A stretch of DNA of 64,000 nt from Vibrio tetraodonis (GCF_003350295.1 NZ_QLYY01000019.1:82957-146956); one strand, 5' to 3'. Numbered from the stretch's first letter, positions 50,478 through 60,252 are shown. Program-made: numbers and translations. Notes: generated from the sequence alone by a model not told the origin.

Positions 50478-51467
50478 ATGAAAGATAGTAAGCCGAAAAA
50501 AAAGAGTGGTTACGCTAAGTCGATAGTTATCTCTGTATTGTTACATGCATTGTTGGTGGTGGCCCTTGTATGGGGGACCGATTTTACTATGTCTAAACCA
50601 GAGCCATCAGGCAAAATGGTTGAGGCGGTAGTGATTGACCCCAGTCTTGTCCGTCAGCAAGCCCAACAAATACGAAGCCAAAGAGAAGCCGCTGCAAAAA
50701 AAGAGCAACAACGCCTAGATAAATTGCGCCGTGAAAGTGAGCAATTAGAAAAGAGTCGCAAAGCAGAAGAAGAACGTATCCGCAAGCTGAAAGAGCAGCA
50801 AGCCCGTGAAGCAAAAGCCGCTCGTGAAGCTGAGAAAGTGAGACAGCAAAAGGAAAAAGAGCGTAAAGCGGAGGAGCTGCGTGTTCGCCAAGAAAAGGAG
50901 CGGGCCGCTAAGCTAGAAGCGGAGCGTAAAGCCAAAGAAGCCGCGGTCGCAAAAGCGGAGAAGGAACGTATCGCACGTGAAAAAGCGGCTCAAAAAGCAG
51001 AAAAAGAGCGGGTTGCTAAAGAAAAGGCAGCCAAAGAGGCGGCAGAAAAAGCTCGCAAAGAAAAACAGCGTCTTGAGCGAATAGAAAAAGAGCGCAAAGA
51101 GCAAGAAGCTGCACTGGATAATATTTTTTCTGGTCTGGAGACTGAAGCGGAGCACAATAGTTCAGCGCGCCAGCAGCATGTTCAAAGTGAAGCTCAAAAG
51201 TATGGTGCCATTTTCAAAGGGCTTATTGAACAAAACTTGCTTTTGGAGGACAGCTATCGGGGAAAGTCCTGCAAAGTTAACTTGCGCCTTATTCCAACAG
51301 GCAATGGTGCTATTGTGGGTAATTTGAATATACTCGATGGTGATAGCCGCTTGTGCTCGGCAACTAAGCGAGCTATTGCTCAGGTCGGAACGTTTCCGTT
51401 ACCAAAAGAGCAAGATGTCATTAATGAATTAAAAAATATTAACTTAACTGTAGAACCTGAGTCATAA
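50478..51467 (+). CDS. tolA: Cell envelope protein TolA
   Basis: 329 residues: inner-membrane anchor (about 15-36), a very long charged Lys/Glu/Ala-rich helix (about 60-210) spanning the periplasm, and a C-terminal globular domain (about 225-329) with a Cys pair (CKVNL, LCSAT) that contacts TolB and Pal. The repeat-like DNA at 50.65-51.1 kb is this low-complexity helix, not an independent repeat. Confidence 0.94.
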   Translation: MKDSKPKKKSGYAKSIVISVLLHALLVVALVWGTDFTMSKPEPSGKMVEAVVIDPSLVRQQAQQIRSQREAAAKKEQQRLDKLRRESEQLEKSRKAEEERIRKLKEQQAREAKAAREAEKVRQQKEKERKAEELRVRQEKERAAKLEAERKAKEAAVAKAEKERIAREKAAQKAEKERVAKEKAAKEAAEKARKEKQRLERIEKERKEQEAALDNIFSGLETEAEHNSSARQQHVQSEAQKYGAIFKGLIEQNLLLEDSYRGKSCKVNLRLIPTGNGAIVGNLNILDGDSRLCSATKRAIAQVGTFPLPKEQDVINELKNINLTVEPES

Positions 51468-51477
51468 GGAAAAGCTT

Positions 51478-52830
51478 GTGTTTAAGCGACTAGTATTAGG
51501 GTGGTTGCTCATTGCGATGAGCGTATTTCAGGTAGCCAATGCGGCTTTAGAACTGGTCATTACAGACGGTATTGATTCAGCTCGGCCAATTGCTATTGTG
51601 CCGTTTAAATGGCAAGGTGCTTCACCTTTGCCTCATGATGTTTCCGCGGTCATAGCTTCAGACCTACAGAGAAGTGGTAAATTTAGCCCGGTACCTACAG
51701 GTAAGATGCCACAAACACCATACAGTGATAGCCAAGTTGATTTTGAAAAATGGACAGGTTTAGGTGTTGACTCACTGTTAACCGGAACTATTACACAAAA
51801 TGCTGCAGGCGATTATGTTATCCAATATCAGCTGATTGATGTTGTTCGAGGACAACTGACCCAAGGTCAAAGTAAAGCTTTGAGCTCTGATGGGGAGTTG
51901 GTGGTGTCAAAGGATCATATCCTATTTAGTAAGCGTGCGACTGTGCCAGGTGAGAGATTACGAGAGTACGCACATCGTATTTCTGATTTAGTATATGAAG
52001 AACTAACGGGTGAGCGCGGCGCATTTTTAACTCGTGTCGCTTATGTGGTAGTTAATGACAAGGACAGCTATGCCTATCAATTAAGAGTTGCCGATTATGA
52101 TGGTTATAACGAAAGATTGGTGTTGCGCTCAAAACAGCCATTAATGTCACCTGCTTGGTCGCCAGACGGGAAACAGCTCGCTTATGTTAGCTTCCAAAAT
52201 GGCCAAGCTGAAATATTCATTATGAATATCTACACGGGGAAACGTGAAAAGATCACTTCTTATCCTCGTCATAATGGCGCGCCACGGTTTTCCCCAGATG
52301 GCAATAAACTCGCGCTAGTTTTGTCTAAAACAGGCAGCTTACAGGTTTATACATTGGATCTGAATACTCGTAAGTTGACCCAAATTACGCGTGGCAGATC
52401 AAATAATACTGAACCTTTTTGGCATCCTGATGGTAAATCATTGATCTTTACCTCAGATCGGGGTGGTAAACCACAAATATATAAAGTAGATTTGGCGAGT
52501 GGTTCAACGAATCGTTTGACTTGGCAGGGACGTCAGAATCTGGGTGGGCAGATCACGCCAGATGGGCGGTTCTTAGTTATGGTCAATCGCACCAACTCCG
52601 GGTTCCACTTAGCAAAACAGGATTTGGAAACAGGGTCTGTTCAGGTTTTAACCAAAACTTTGCTAGATGAATCACCGAGCATCTCACCTAATGGTGGTAT
52701 GGTAATTTACAGTTCCATCTATAACGAAACTAACGTACTTTCGATGGTTTCGATCGATGGACGCTTTAAAGCTCGATTACCAGCAACAAATGGTCGTGTG
52801 CGTGCCCCGGCATGGTCACCGTATTTGTAG
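51478..52830 (+). CDS. tolB: Tol-Pal periplasmic protein TolB
   Basis: 450 residues: signal peptide (cleavage near VANA-AL), an N-terminal alpha/beta domain with the TolA box, and a six-bladed beta-propeller with repeats such as [15 protein letters not shown] and [15 protein letters not shown]. It links TolA to Pal. The start is GTG. Confidence 0.96.
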   Translation: MFKRLVLGWLLIAMSVFQVANAALELVITDGIDSARPIAIVPFKWQGASPLPHDVSAVIASDLQRSGKFSPVPTGKMPQTPYSDSQVDFEKWTGLGVDSLLTGTITQNAAGDYVIQYQLIDVVRGQLTQGQSKALSSDGELVVSKDHILFSKRATVPGERLREYAHRISDLVYEELTGERGAFLTRVAYVVVNDKDSYAYQLRVADYDGYNERLVLRSKQPLMSPAWSPDGKQLAYVSFQNGQAEIFIMNIYTGKREKITSYPRHNGAPRFSPDGNKLALVLSKTGSLQVYTLDLNTRKLTQITRGRSNNTEPFWHPDGKSLIFTSDRGGKPQIYKVDLASGSTNRLTWQGRQNLGGQITPDGRFLVMVNRTNSGFHLAKQDLETGSVQVLTKTLLDESPSISPNGGMVIYSSIYNETNVLSMVSIDGRFKARLPATNGRVRAPAWSPYL

Positions 52831-52866
52831 CCAGTAATATGTATCAAAACGAAGGAAAATATAACA

Positions 52867-53406
52867 ATGCAACTAAACAAAGTTCTTAAAGGGCTATTAA
52901 TTGCGCTGCCAGTACTTGCAGTTACAGCATGTAGTTCAAGCGATGACGCAGCAAATTCTACTGGCTCTGAAACGAACCAATCAACTTCTAGCTCAGCAAA
53001 CGGTGTTGATACCACAGTGGTTTCGCCAATTGGTGAAAATGGTCAGCTTTCTGAAGAAGAGCTAAAAGAGCAGGCGCTTCGTGAGTCTCAAACTATCTAC
53101 TTTGCGTTTGACAACTCTACTATTGCTAGTGACTACGAAGAAATGTTGGCTGCTCACGCTTCTTACTTAAGCAAAAACCCATCAATGAAAGTGACGGTAG
53201 AAGGTCATGCTGATGAGCGTGGTACTCCAGAATACAACATTGCACTTGGTGAGCGCCGCGCAAACGCCGTTGCTAAGTATCTGCAAGCTCTAGGTGTTCA
53301 AGCTGATCAGATCTCTATCGTGAGCTACGGTGAAGAGAAGCCTCTTCTAATGGGTCAATCTGAAGATGTATACGCTAAAAACCGCCGTGCGGTTCTAGTA
53401 TACTAA
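52867..53406 (+). CDS. pal: Peptidoglycan-associated lipoprotein Pal
   Basis: 179 residues: signal peptide with lipobox AVTAC, a flexible Ser-rich linker, and an OmpA-like peptidoglycan-binding domain (about 72-179) with [23 protein letters not shown] and ENRRAVLV-like end (KNRRAVLVY). It anchors the outer membrane to peptidoglycan. Confidence 0.96.
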   Translation: MQLNKVLKGLLIALPVLAVTACSSSDDAANSTGSETNQSTSSSANGVDTTVVSPIGENGQLSEEELKEQALRESQTIYFAFDNSTIASDYEEMLAAHASYLSKNPSMKVTVEGHADERGTPEYNIALGERRANAVAKYLQALGVQADQISIVSYGEEKPLLMGQSEDVYAKNRRAVLVY

Positions 53407-53421
53407 TCAAGGATAAGCCAT

Positions 53422-54192
53422 ATGTTCAGTAACCTTAAGCGCCTCATTACGCTTATGTTGCTGGCAAGTACAGCGAGCCCTGTGTTCGCTGTACCAGCTC
53501 CAGTATCAGACGTGAGTGGCAATAATGCTTTGGTCTCTTCTTCTGCCAGTTCGGCAAATGAAACAGAGGTTCAACGTCTTGAGCGCTTGCTCGAAAATCG
53601 TAATCGTATGCAACTGCAAATGCAGCAGCAGCTTGACGATATGGCACTGGAGATTAATGATCTTCGTGGTCAGCTTGAAAAAAATAGCTACGATATGCAG
53701 CAAATGCTTGAGAGACAGCGCGAGCTTTTTATCGAGCTTGATAAACTTCGGGGACAAGTGACTTCGGCTCCTGTTGCTGAAGCGGCCAAAGAAAGTGCTG
53801 CACCTAAAGGTAAGTTTAGTACTAACGTTGATGAGCAAACCGCTTATCAAAACGCTGTCGATCTTATCTTAAAGAAGCGTGACTATGCGGGTGCTATTTC
53901 AGCGTTTCAACAGTTCCAAAAAGATTATCCAGATTCTACCTTTTCTCCTAATGCGCACTATTGGCTAGGACAGCTTTACTTTGCTAAAAAGCAAGACAAA
54001 GAAGCTGTTAAGAGTTTTGCTGCAGTTGTTTCATATCCCAAATCCAATAAACGGGCCGACGCTTTAGTTAAGCTTGGGGATATATCAAAGCGCAATGATA
54101 ATGCCACACAGGCGACTAAGTACTATCAGCAGGTTATTGATGAATACCCTAGCAGTGCATCAGCTAAGCTTGCCGAAGAGCGGATCAAATAG
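53422..54192 (+). CDS. cpoB: Division coordinator CpoB (YbgF)
   Basis: 256 residues: signal peptide (about 1-23), an N-terminal trimeric coiled coil (about 48-105, LERLLENRNRMQLQMQQQLD) and a C-terminal TPR domain with AYQNAVDLILKKRDYAGAI and YWLGQLYFAKKQ. In E. coli it coordinates Tol-Pal with PBP1B during constriction. Last gene of the tol-pal operon, 15 bases after pal. Confidence 0.94.
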   Translation: MFSNLKRLITLMLLASTASPVFAVPAPVSDVSGNNALVSSSASSANETEVQRLERLLENRNRMQLQMQQQLDDMALEINDLRGQLEKNSYDMQQMLERQRELFIELDKLRGQVTSAPVAEAAKESAAPKGKFSTNVDEQTAYQNAVDLILKKRDYAGAISAFQQFQKDYPDSTFSPNAHYWLGQLYFAKKQDKEAVKSFAAVVSYPKSNKRADALVKLGDISKRNDNATQATKYYQQVIDEYPSSASAKLAEERIK

Positions 54193-54198
54193 ATAATA

Positions 54199-54222
54199 GG
54201 GAGCGTACATCGCTCCTTTTTT
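54199..54222 (+). terminator. Intrinsic terminator of tol-pal
   Basis: GGAGCG TACAT CGCTCC followed by T6. Confidence 0.88.
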
Positions 54223-54327
54223 GTCATAGTATTGAACACTTGGCAACTAATTATGCTTGAAACTGGCATCCCTAACTCAGTGGGGTTAGAATATGCGGAT
54301 TATTAAAAGTTGCCTAGAGCAAGAGCA

Positions 54328-55389
54328 ATGAGCCACATTTTAGATACAGTTGAAACCGTCTATCCATTTCCACCCAAGCCTATCCCGTTGTCTGATGAAC
54401 TAAAGCAGACACACATAAAAAATATAAAGTCTTTGCTGAAAGAAAAAGATGCGGTGCTGATTGCGCACTACTACACGGATCCTGAAATTCAGGCATTGGC
54501 TGAAGAGACAGGTGGTTTTGTTGGCGATTCATTAGAGATGGCAAAGTTTGGTAATCGTCACCCTGCTAGTACCTTAGTTATTGGCGGTGTTCGCTTTATG
54601 GGAGAATCGGCGAAAATATTGACCCCAGAAAAGCGCATCCTTATGCCAACACTTGAGGCAGAGTGCTCCCTTGATTTAGGCTGTCCTGCTGATAAATTCT
54701 CAGAATTTTGCGATGCTCATCCAGATCATACCGTTGTTGTGTATGCTAACACTTCTGCGGCCGTTAAAGCCCGAGCTGATTGGGTAGTGACTTCCAGTAT
54801 TGCGTTGGATATTGTCGAGCACCTCGATGCCGAGGGAAAACCAATCATTTGGGGGCCAGATCGCCACTTAGGTTCATATATCGCTAATCAAACTGGGGCA
54901 GATATGCTGCTTTGGCATGGCGAGTGTGTGGTTCACGATGAGTTTTCTGCTGATGCATTACGTAAAATGAAAGCCGTATACCCAGATGCGGCCGTTTTAG
55001 TCCACCCAGAGTCTCCTGCAAGTGTGGTTGCTTTGGCTGATGCGGTTGGTTCAACAAGTCAGCTTATTAAAGCGGCTAAAGAGTTGCCTCAAACCAAGAT
55101 GATTGTTGCAACAGACAAAGGTATTTTCTTTAAAATGCAACAATTGGTGCCAGAGAAGGAATTAATCGAAGCGCCTACAGCGGGCGCGGGTGCGACTTGT
55201 AGAAGTTGCGCTCATTGTCCTTGGATGGCGATGAATGGCCTTCAGGCTATTGAAGAGGCGCTGACTCAGGGTGGAGAAAAGCATGAAATTTTTGTTGATG
55301 AAGCGCTAAGAGTAAAATCTCTCATCCCACTGAATCGCATGCTTGATTTTGCTGAGCAGCTGAATCTTACAGTAAAAGGTAACGCTTAA
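54328..55389 (+). CDS. nadA: Quinolinate synthase NadA
   Basis: [4Fe-4S] enzyme condensing iminoaspartate and DHAP to quinolinate in de novo NAD synthesis; 353 residues. The cluster cysteines lie in [22 protein letters not shown] and the CRSCAHCPW block. ATG 54328 gives the family start [11 protein letters not shown]; an upstream in-frame TTG (54310) is less likely. The gene follows the tol-pal unit, as in other enterobacteria and vibrios. Confidence 0.96.
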   Translation: MSHILDTVETVYPFPPKPIPLSDELKQTHIKNIKSLLKEKDAVLIAHYYTDPEIQALAEETGGFVGDSLEMAKFGNRHPASTLVIGGVRFMGESAKILTPEKRILMPTLEAECSLDLGCPADKFSEFCDAHPDHTVVVYANTSAAVKARADWVVTSSIALDIVEHLDAEGKPIIWGPDRHLGSYIANQTGADMLLWHGECVVHDEFSADALRKMKAVYPDAAVLVHPESPASVVALADAVGSTSQLIKAAKELPQTKMIVATDKGIFFKMQQLVPEKELIEAPTAGAGATCRSCAHCPWMAMNGLQAIEEALTQGGEKHEIFVDEALRVKSLIPLNRMLDFAEQLNLTVKGNA

Positions 55390-55416
55390 GTATCCGAGTT
55401 AAACAATATAGATTGT

Positions 55417-55446
55417 AAAAGCCAGCTTGAACGCTGGCTTTTTTTG
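55417..55446. terminator. Bidirectional terminator between nadA and dsbB
   Basis: AAAAGCCAGC / GCTGGCTTTT with a 6-base loop and T7 on the plus strand; A4 on the left gives partial function for the convergent gene. Confidence 0.88.
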
Positions 55447-55459
55447 TTTTCCCGGGAAG

Positions 55460-55999
55460 TTAACTTAATAGCCAATAACTGACAGGGTTATCCGGACACT
55501 GGTAGGGTCCACATTCAGCAAAAGTGGACAGTATGTTTAGTGCCACGACTGCTAGAGCAAGCAAGCAAACCCATTTACCAAGGCCATTCATGGTGAAAGG
55601 TTTCGAGCTCCATTCTTCACGCCACATCATTAAGAGTACCGCGACGGCAAAAATAGTTGCGGCAAACAAGACAAATGCCCAAGTATAATAATGCATACCC
55701 AAAATAGGGCTGCCATAGCCAGGTGTTCCCGGAATGACATGTAAGGAAATTTGGCGAAGTGAAGTTGCTGCGCCAAATAGTGCGCCTATTAGTACAATTC
55801 CATAGTGGCGCTGCTCAGGGCCGTATTTTACATTGAGCAAGAAACCAAACATCACCATGATAAAACCGATGCGCTGAAGGAGACAAAGCGGGCAGGGCAG
55901 CTCATTTAGTGCAAATTGGAGAACAAACCCAATTAATAGCACTAAAGTCATACCAAATAGGCCCAAGGTATTGAGTAGACTGACGTGATCACGATTCAT
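55460..55999 (-). CDS. DsbB-family disulfide formation protein (variant)
   Basis: 179-residue DsbB-family inner-membrane protein with four helices. The first redox motif CPLC (Cys36/Cys39) is in the first periplasmic loop as expected; the second pair is not in loop 2 but at the C-terminus, AECGPYQCPDNP (Cys163/Cys168). This variant recurs in proteobacteria and is coupled to a DUF5993 gene, as here (11 bases apart). It would oxidise a DsbA-like partner with quinone as acceptor, though that is inferred. Not the typical E. coli-type dsbB. Confidence 0.82.
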   Translation of the reverse strand: MNRDHVSLLNTLGLFGMTLVLLIGFVLQFALNELPCPLCLLQRIGFIMVMFGFLLNVKYGPEQRHYGIVLIGALFGAATSLRQISLHVIPGTPGYGSPILGMHYYTWAFVLFAATIFAVAVLLMMWREEWSSKPFTMNGLGKWVCLLALAVVALNILSTFAECGPYQCPDNPVSYWLLS

Positions 56000-56010
56000 A
56001 GCGCTTACCC

Positions 56011-56166
56011 TTACAATAAAATAGAAAGCGCATCATTTGCATGATGATGGAACCAATACACGCTGACTAACACCGTTATGGCAAACACGCCAAAGCCCAA
56101 AGACTTCTTACCGGTAAAGGCACAAAGCATTGCTATAAAGAGCATAAGAAAGATTAAAGACATCAT
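56011..56166 (-). CDS. DUF5993 family small membrane protein
   Basis: A 51-residue protein of almost wholly hydrophobic composition starting MMSLIFLMLFIAML and containing VYWFHHHANDALS near the end, matching DUF5993. It has two membrane helices and a His cluster. AAGGG lies 7 bases before the ATG. It is the first gene of a two-gene operon with the DsbB variant; the pairing is conserved in many proteobacteria, suggesting a helper subunit (inference). Confidence 0.82.
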   Translation of the reverse strand: MMSLIFLMLFIAMLCAFTGKKSLGFGVFAITVLVSVYWFHHHANDALSILL

Positions 56167-56189
56167 ATGAGGACCCTTACTATGGCGTT

Positions 56190-56260
56190 GAAACCCTCAT
56201 TTTGTGGGTTTCTATGACTTATGACAAACATAGAACTCGCAAGTGACAATTGCGAGTTCT
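56190..56260. repeat. Two stem-loops between hdc and the dsbB operon
   Basis: GAAACCC / GGGTTTC at 56190-56212 and AGAACTCGCAA / TTGCGAGTTCT (11-bp, 7-base loop) at 56232-56260. The second may be the terminator of the minus-strand histidine decarboxylase gene, although its tail is not a strong T-run; the first lies in the leader of the DUF5993 gene. Confidence 0.5.
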
Positions 56261-56334
56261 AAACATACAAACTTAGATTCCATTAAATACGATTATTGAA
56301 TTAAATCAAACACGCAGAGACCTGTTTAGTTTCA

Positions 56335-57495
56335 TTAATTCTGCCCGCAGACATTAAGTATTCCATAATTAGGTTGCAAGTCAGAAATGATATCTTCAAT
56401 GACCGGGTCTAACTGCTCTTTACTGTCTATGTGGGGCATGGTGATAATATGCGCAACATCGCCTGAGGTTGCTAAGCAGTGCTTACGCCAAACCCAGTCG
56501 GAAGGTCGAGGGAAGACAATGGTATTGGAATTTTTATTTCTCCAAGCTTTGATACTGGCTCGTTGGAGTCTTTCAATAACATAGTCAGCCATTTCAAAGC
56601 ACTGATTTATTTTTCTTCGCCAATCAGCTGTAGAGTGGCTTTTAATAGCTGTCCACATAAACAGCACATTATGACCGTTTCTTGAGCCAGTGACAGTTTG
56701 ATCCCGAGATGATATGTAGTCAATATCGGCAGAGATCTTCTCCACCATACGACGCTTGGCTAGTATAATACCGCATGGGATCGGTGAACCAATCATCTTA
56801 TGGCCTGAGACGCTGATTGAATCAACACCATCTTCAAAAGAATACGGTTGTGGGTCGTCAACAAACGGCATAATCATACCACTTAGTGCCGCATCAGCGT
56901 GGATATAATAATTCTCTCTATCTAACCCTAATACAGAAAGGTCATGTTGGATTCGCTCAATATCATCGGTTGCCCCACGCATAGTTGTCCCAATATTGGC
57001 AAAAATAATGGGGTTGCTTTGCTTGTCGCTTTGTATCTGTTCTATTAAGTGTACGTAATTGATTTCCCCACTAGATAACGAAGATATTTTTCTAGCGGGA
57101 ATATTGAGCATCTTGACTATTTTTGCTATCGAGTAATGAGTCTCTTCGGAGTAATAAATAGTTCCAGTCGGAAACAGTTCACGGGCTAGGTAACATGAAA
57201 ATAAGTTTCCTTCAGTTCCACCGTTAGAGATATAACCCCAACTCTCTTTATTGGATATCTTAAATAACTTGGAAAAGAATGCCATTACTTCTCGTTCAAA
57301 TTCAAAAGTATTGAGCTTGAAATTATTTCCAATTCGCCAATCTCCGCAGTTATTTATTGAGAATTTCAAGAATTTCTCGAGAACCGAATAGTCAAAGTCA
57401 GCAGATTCTGGATAACCGACATTAAAATGTTGATTTTCTTTGCAGTAAAGCCAAAATTCATTGAGCTTACAAAGATCATCATTGGATAACTTCAT
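56335..57495 (-). CDS. PLP-dependent histidine decarboxylase
   Basis: 386-residue group II decarboxylase. PLP Lys233 is in [11 protein letters not shown], the ring-binding Asp201 in HADAALSG and the stacking His120 in SEETHYS. It closely resembles the histidine decarboxylases that make histamine for siderophores (AngH in anguibactin, BasG in acinetobactin) and the Gram-negative hdc of scombroid-poisoning bacteria. It is read after an isochorismatase-ArCP gene, but the two are separated by a strong hairpin. Siderophore role is inferred; free histamine production is the alternative. Confidence 0.85.
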   Translation of the reverse strand: MKLSNDDLCKLNEFWLYCKENQHFNVGYPESADFDYSVLEKFLKFSINNCGDWRIGNNFKLNTFEFEREVMAFFSKLFKISNKESWGYISNGGTEGNLFSCYLARELFPTGTIYYSEETHYSIAKIVKMLNIPARKISSLSSGEINYVHLIEQIQSDKQSNPIIFANIGTTMRGATDDIERIQHDLSVLGLDRENYYIHADAALSGMIMPFVDDPQPYSFEDGVDSISVSGHKMIGSPIPCGIILAKRRMVEKISADIDYISSRDQTVTGSRNGHNVLFMWTAIKSHSTADWRRKINQCFEMADYVIERLQRASIKAWRNKNSNTIVFPRPSDWVWRKHCLATSGDVAHIITMPHIDSKEQLDPVIEDIISDLQPNYGILNVCGQN

Positions 57496-57526
57496 TATTT
57501 AGCCTATTGTTATGAGTTGAAAATGA

Positions 57527-57555
57527 TAAGGCGCATAAAGTTTTTATGCGCCTTA
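57527..57555 (-). terminator. Hairpin between isochorismatase and hdc
   Basis: TAAGGCGCATAAA / TTTATGCGCCTTA, a perfect 13-bp stem with a 3-base loop, followed on the minus strand by a moderately T-rich stretch (ATTTTC). It could end or attenuate the transcript of the isochorismatase gene before hdc. Confidence 0.6.
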
Positions 57556-57578
57556 AGTTAACTTGTCATGGGGTTCTA

Positions 57579-58445
57579 CTAGCCTATGATTATCGCTCTT
57601 TTCTTTTCTTCTAATAGTGCCCACCAATTAACCACACTGGGATCATGAGTTAACTCTTGGTAATCAATGGTGATGCCAATCTGATTTAGATCTGAGGCAA
57701 TTTGCATCATTCGCTTGGAATCGAAGCCATAGCTGAGAAGGCTTTTTTCCGGATCGAGTCCTCTAGGGTCATCGAGTAGGGCTTGTACCTTTTCATAAAG
57801 CCATTGATAGCTTAGCACTGTCTTTGGCTCCAATACTGTCTGTGTATTAATCACGTAACCTGTGTAGTTAGCTACATAGCTAAGTGCGTTAAGATGATCT
57901 TGATATGATAAATCTGCTATCGCATCACTAACGAGAAAAGCTTGTATATTTTTCTCAAGTGCATCTGTGACTGTGATTCTGCAGCCCAAGTTAGCATACA
58001 AACCTGTGATTAAAAGCTGGTCTCGACCCAACTCTTTAAGGTGCTGAGCTAATTCGTCAGACTGCATTGCGCTGTAATGTGACTTTTCAATTAAGACGTC
58101 TCCTTCTTCGGGAGCAACAAAGGGGGTAATTATTTTTGAACAGGGAGGGATTTCCTCGAAGCCCCAAAAATCCTCAATTAAAGGATGATCATGGCTTATG
58201 GTGTTAAACGTTATTTGCGTATAGACAATAGGAATGTTTTTTTGTTTTGCCCAGTCTTTGATCTTGGCAATATTGCCTAACAAAGTGGGGAGCAAAACAG
58301 AGTCTGGATCGTAGATATCAACAAAATAGCGCTGCATGTCATGTATTAGAAGTACAGCTCTGTTGGCTTCTAGCTGCCAGTCTGTTTTGTTTAAAAATGA
58401 TGTCCTACTGGGCATGGGGTAACTGACGTTTGTTGGTAGTGGCAT
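57579..58445 (-). CDS. Isochorismatase with aryl-carrier domain (EntB/VibB/AngB-like)
   Basis: 288-residue bifunctional siderophore protein. The isochorismatase domain (about 25-205) has LLIHDMQRYF, EKSHYSAM and GLYANLGC; the C-terminal aryl carrier domain (about 212-288) has YGFDSKRM with the phosphopantetheine Ser near residue 243. Such proteins make 2,3-dihydro-2,3-dihydroxybenzoate and then carry DHB for NRPS assembly. ATG 58445 gives the family start MPLPTNVSYP with AAGGA upstream; an ATG at 58517 adds 24 non-family residues. No entACE-type genes or NRPS are adjacent. Confidence 0.86.
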   Translation of the reverse strand: MPLPTNVSYPMPSRTSFLNKTDWQLEANRAVLLIHDMQRYFVDIYDPDSVLLPTLLGNIAKIKDWAKQKNIPIVYTQITFNTISHDHPLIEDFWGFEEIPPCSKIITPFVAPEEGDVLIEKSHYSAMQSDELAQHLKELGRDQLLITGLYANLGCRITVTDALEKNIQAFLVSDAIADLSYQDHLNALSYVANYTGYVINTQTVLEPKTVLSYQWLYEKVQALLDDPRGLDPEKSLLSYGFDSKRMMQIASDLNQIGITIDYQELTHDPSVVNWWALLEEKKRAIIIG

Positions 58446-59123
58446 GGCCTTATTCCTTAAATCTCTTTGGCCTTCAACAAGGCAAATTGACAGATTGGTT
58501 AATGCAACAGGTTTCATTTTAGTGCACTCTACCAGTTTTGCGCTTTAAACTATCCAAATAAACACGGGTTTTGTCATATTTTGATGTACATTAAAGCTGC
58601 CACTTAGTACGTCACACCGACATTAAAGCTCTAAGCCAAGAGTAATAAGCATTCTATCTATCTAATAAATATATATTTTTATTGTAAATGTCAACAGTTT
58701 ATAAAATAAAGCCCTTGATAGGAGAATGGTCAATATAGGGCATATGAATGCGTAATTAAACTCTCATGTTGGTTATTACAGCTAAGTGCTACGTCAGTTA
58801 AGTTTCTAAATCATTAACTCCATTTAGTTACCTGGTGTGTCGCTTTGTATAAAACGAGCCACTAAGGCTCCACTAAATAATCTCTCAACATCGCATTTCC
58901 ATAGTGATCAGGTCCCAAACTTGACTGTCCCAAGAGCGTTCTCCTTTCTCAACAGCAGTTTCGACAAAGCCTAATGACTCATAACAACGTTTTGCGATTG
59001 TATTTGTGTTAAACACTAATAACCTGATATAAATCACATTTATAGGTTTGTGACTGTTGTTTATCTTTGATAAACCTTAGTTTGTTTTATATTCGTCCAC
59101 CTTACTGAATCTATGGTGCACTT
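58446..59123. other. AT-rich spacer holding a gene remnant
   Basis: 678 bases between the isochorismatase gene and the K+ channel. The first 430 bases are strongly AT-rich with no convincing frame; the promoter of the siderophore genes must lie here. I saw no Fur box that I would defend. A GNAT remnant occupies 58885-59070. Confidence 0.5.
58885..59070 (-). pseudogene. C-terminal remnant of a GNAT acetyltransferase
   Basis: A 61-codon minus-strand frame ending in TGA reads VIYIRLLVFNTNTIAKRCYE followed by SLGFVE and a short tail; this is the motif A/B end of a GNAT fold (V-x-x-x-N-x-x-A-x-x-x-Y-x-x-x-G-F). In-frame stop codons lie just upstream, and the acetyl-CoA P-loop and N-terminal half are missing. 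A decayed or truncated gene. Confidence 0.65.
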
Positions 59124-60164
59124 ATGGGCATATGGTTAGTCTTCAAAAAATGGTTTGAGTCGCATGTCTTTCATATTAGTAATAAAAATATTTTTATTTT
59201 AAGCGTTCTGTATGTTGGGCTTTCATGGTGGCTGCTTTGGCTTGCTGGCGAAGCTGATCTAACACAAAATGGCTCACAGTTTATTTATTACTTGATGGTG
59301 ACCGCTTCGACTGTGGGCTATGGCGACCTATCACCTTCATCGAATGCAGGAAAATGGGTCGTCGCGTTATTTGTCATTCCAGGTGGTTTAAGCTTATTTG
59401 CTGCGGTTTTGGGGCGAGCGGCATCTGGAGCAATAGAGTATTGGCGGGCAGGCATACTAGGCAAGCGGAGAATTAGGATGGATAATCACATATTACTTTT
59501 GGGTTGGAATGGCCAGCGTACAATACACCTCATTCGTATGTTGCAGCATGAAGAAGAGGGGAAACGTCCGATTGTTTTGTGCTGTCGTTCTGAGATTGAA
59601 AATCCGTTGCCTGGTCAAATTGGCTTTGTTAAAGTGACCAGTTACACGGATTCCCAAGAAATGAAACTAACCAATGTGGATCAGGCAAGCTGCATCATTG
59701 TCGATAACCTTGAAGATGATATTACGTTGTCAGCCTCGCTTTATTGCTCCAATATCAACCCTAATGCTCATCTACTGGCATATTTTAAAGATGAAGCCTT
59801 AGGCCATTTACTCAGTCAGCATTGCCCAAAAGCGGAATGTATTCCGGCGGTAGGTGCTGAAATGCTTGCTAAATCGGCGGTAGATCCAGGTTCTAGTGCA
59901 CTTCACCAAGAGCTACTGGCTTCCACTCGAGGCATGACTCAATATTCCGTGCTTTACCCTCAAGACGCGGCTGACACTCGTGTTGAATCTCTTTTCACAT
60001 TTATCAAGCAAGAATATCAAGCAACCCTGATCGCCATAGATACTGGCTCTGGTATTAAGCTTAACCCTGAATTGGCAACCTCTGTGTCAGCTGGCAGTCG
60101 TTTATTTTATATCGCTGATGAGCGTATAGATGCTTTTAACTGGAAGTTATTGAAGGAAAAGTAG
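59124..60164 (+). CDS. Potassium channel with RCK domain
   Basis: 346 residues: two membrane helices (about 23-41 and 77-98) flanking a pore loop with the K+ selectivity filter TVGYGD (63-68), then an RCK/TrkA-N-type cytoplasmic domain (from about 118, ILLLGWNGQRTIHLI). This is the MthK/Kch-like two-helix architecture. The ligand that gates it is unknown: the Rossmann loop GWNGQR departs from GxGxxG. It stands alone after the GNAT remnant. Confidence 0.88.
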   Translation: MGIWLVFKKWFESHVFHISNKNIFILSVLYVGLSWWLLWLAGEADLTQNGSQFIYYLMVTASTVGYGDLSPSSNAGKWVVALFVIPGGLSLFAAVLGRAASGAIEYWRAGILGKRRIRMDNHILLLGWNGQRTIHLIRMLQHEEEGKRPIVLCCRSEIENPLPGQIGFVKVTSYTDSQEMKLTNVDQASCIIVDNLEDDITLSASLYCSNINPNAHLLAYFKDEALGHLLSQHCPKAECIPAVGAEMLAKSAVDPGSSALHQELLASTRGMTQYSVLYPQDAADTRVESLFTFIKQEYQATLIAIDTGSGIKLNPELATSVSAGSRLFYIADERIDAFNWKLLKEK

Positions 60165-60252
60165 TGACAAGGACGTTGGCATATCCATTCGTGAAGGCAG
60201 TTCATTAATTACTCAAGATTTAGCTCGTTATCCACATTATATTCGTGCTTAA
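60165..60252 (+). pseudogene. Short frame, possible gene remnant
   Basis: Just after the K+ channel stop, another frame reads RKSSDKDVGISIREGSSLIT and continues QDLARYPHYIRA to a TAA at 60250-60252. It has no start and no family that I recognise, but composition is protein-like and it ends 12 bases before a strong terminator, as a real C-terminus would. It also contains one DnaA-box sequence (60228-60236), probably by chance. Confidence 0.25.

Noticed and set aside
50593..51155. Several antisense frames and repeat-like DNA within tolA
   Set aside because: They mirror the Lys/Glu/Ala-rich helix of TolA; no independent coding or repeat element.
60228..60236. A single DnaA box near the K+ channel
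   Set aside because: One copy of a 9-mer in 64 kb is expected by chance; unlike the paired site at 39.08 kb it has no structure.
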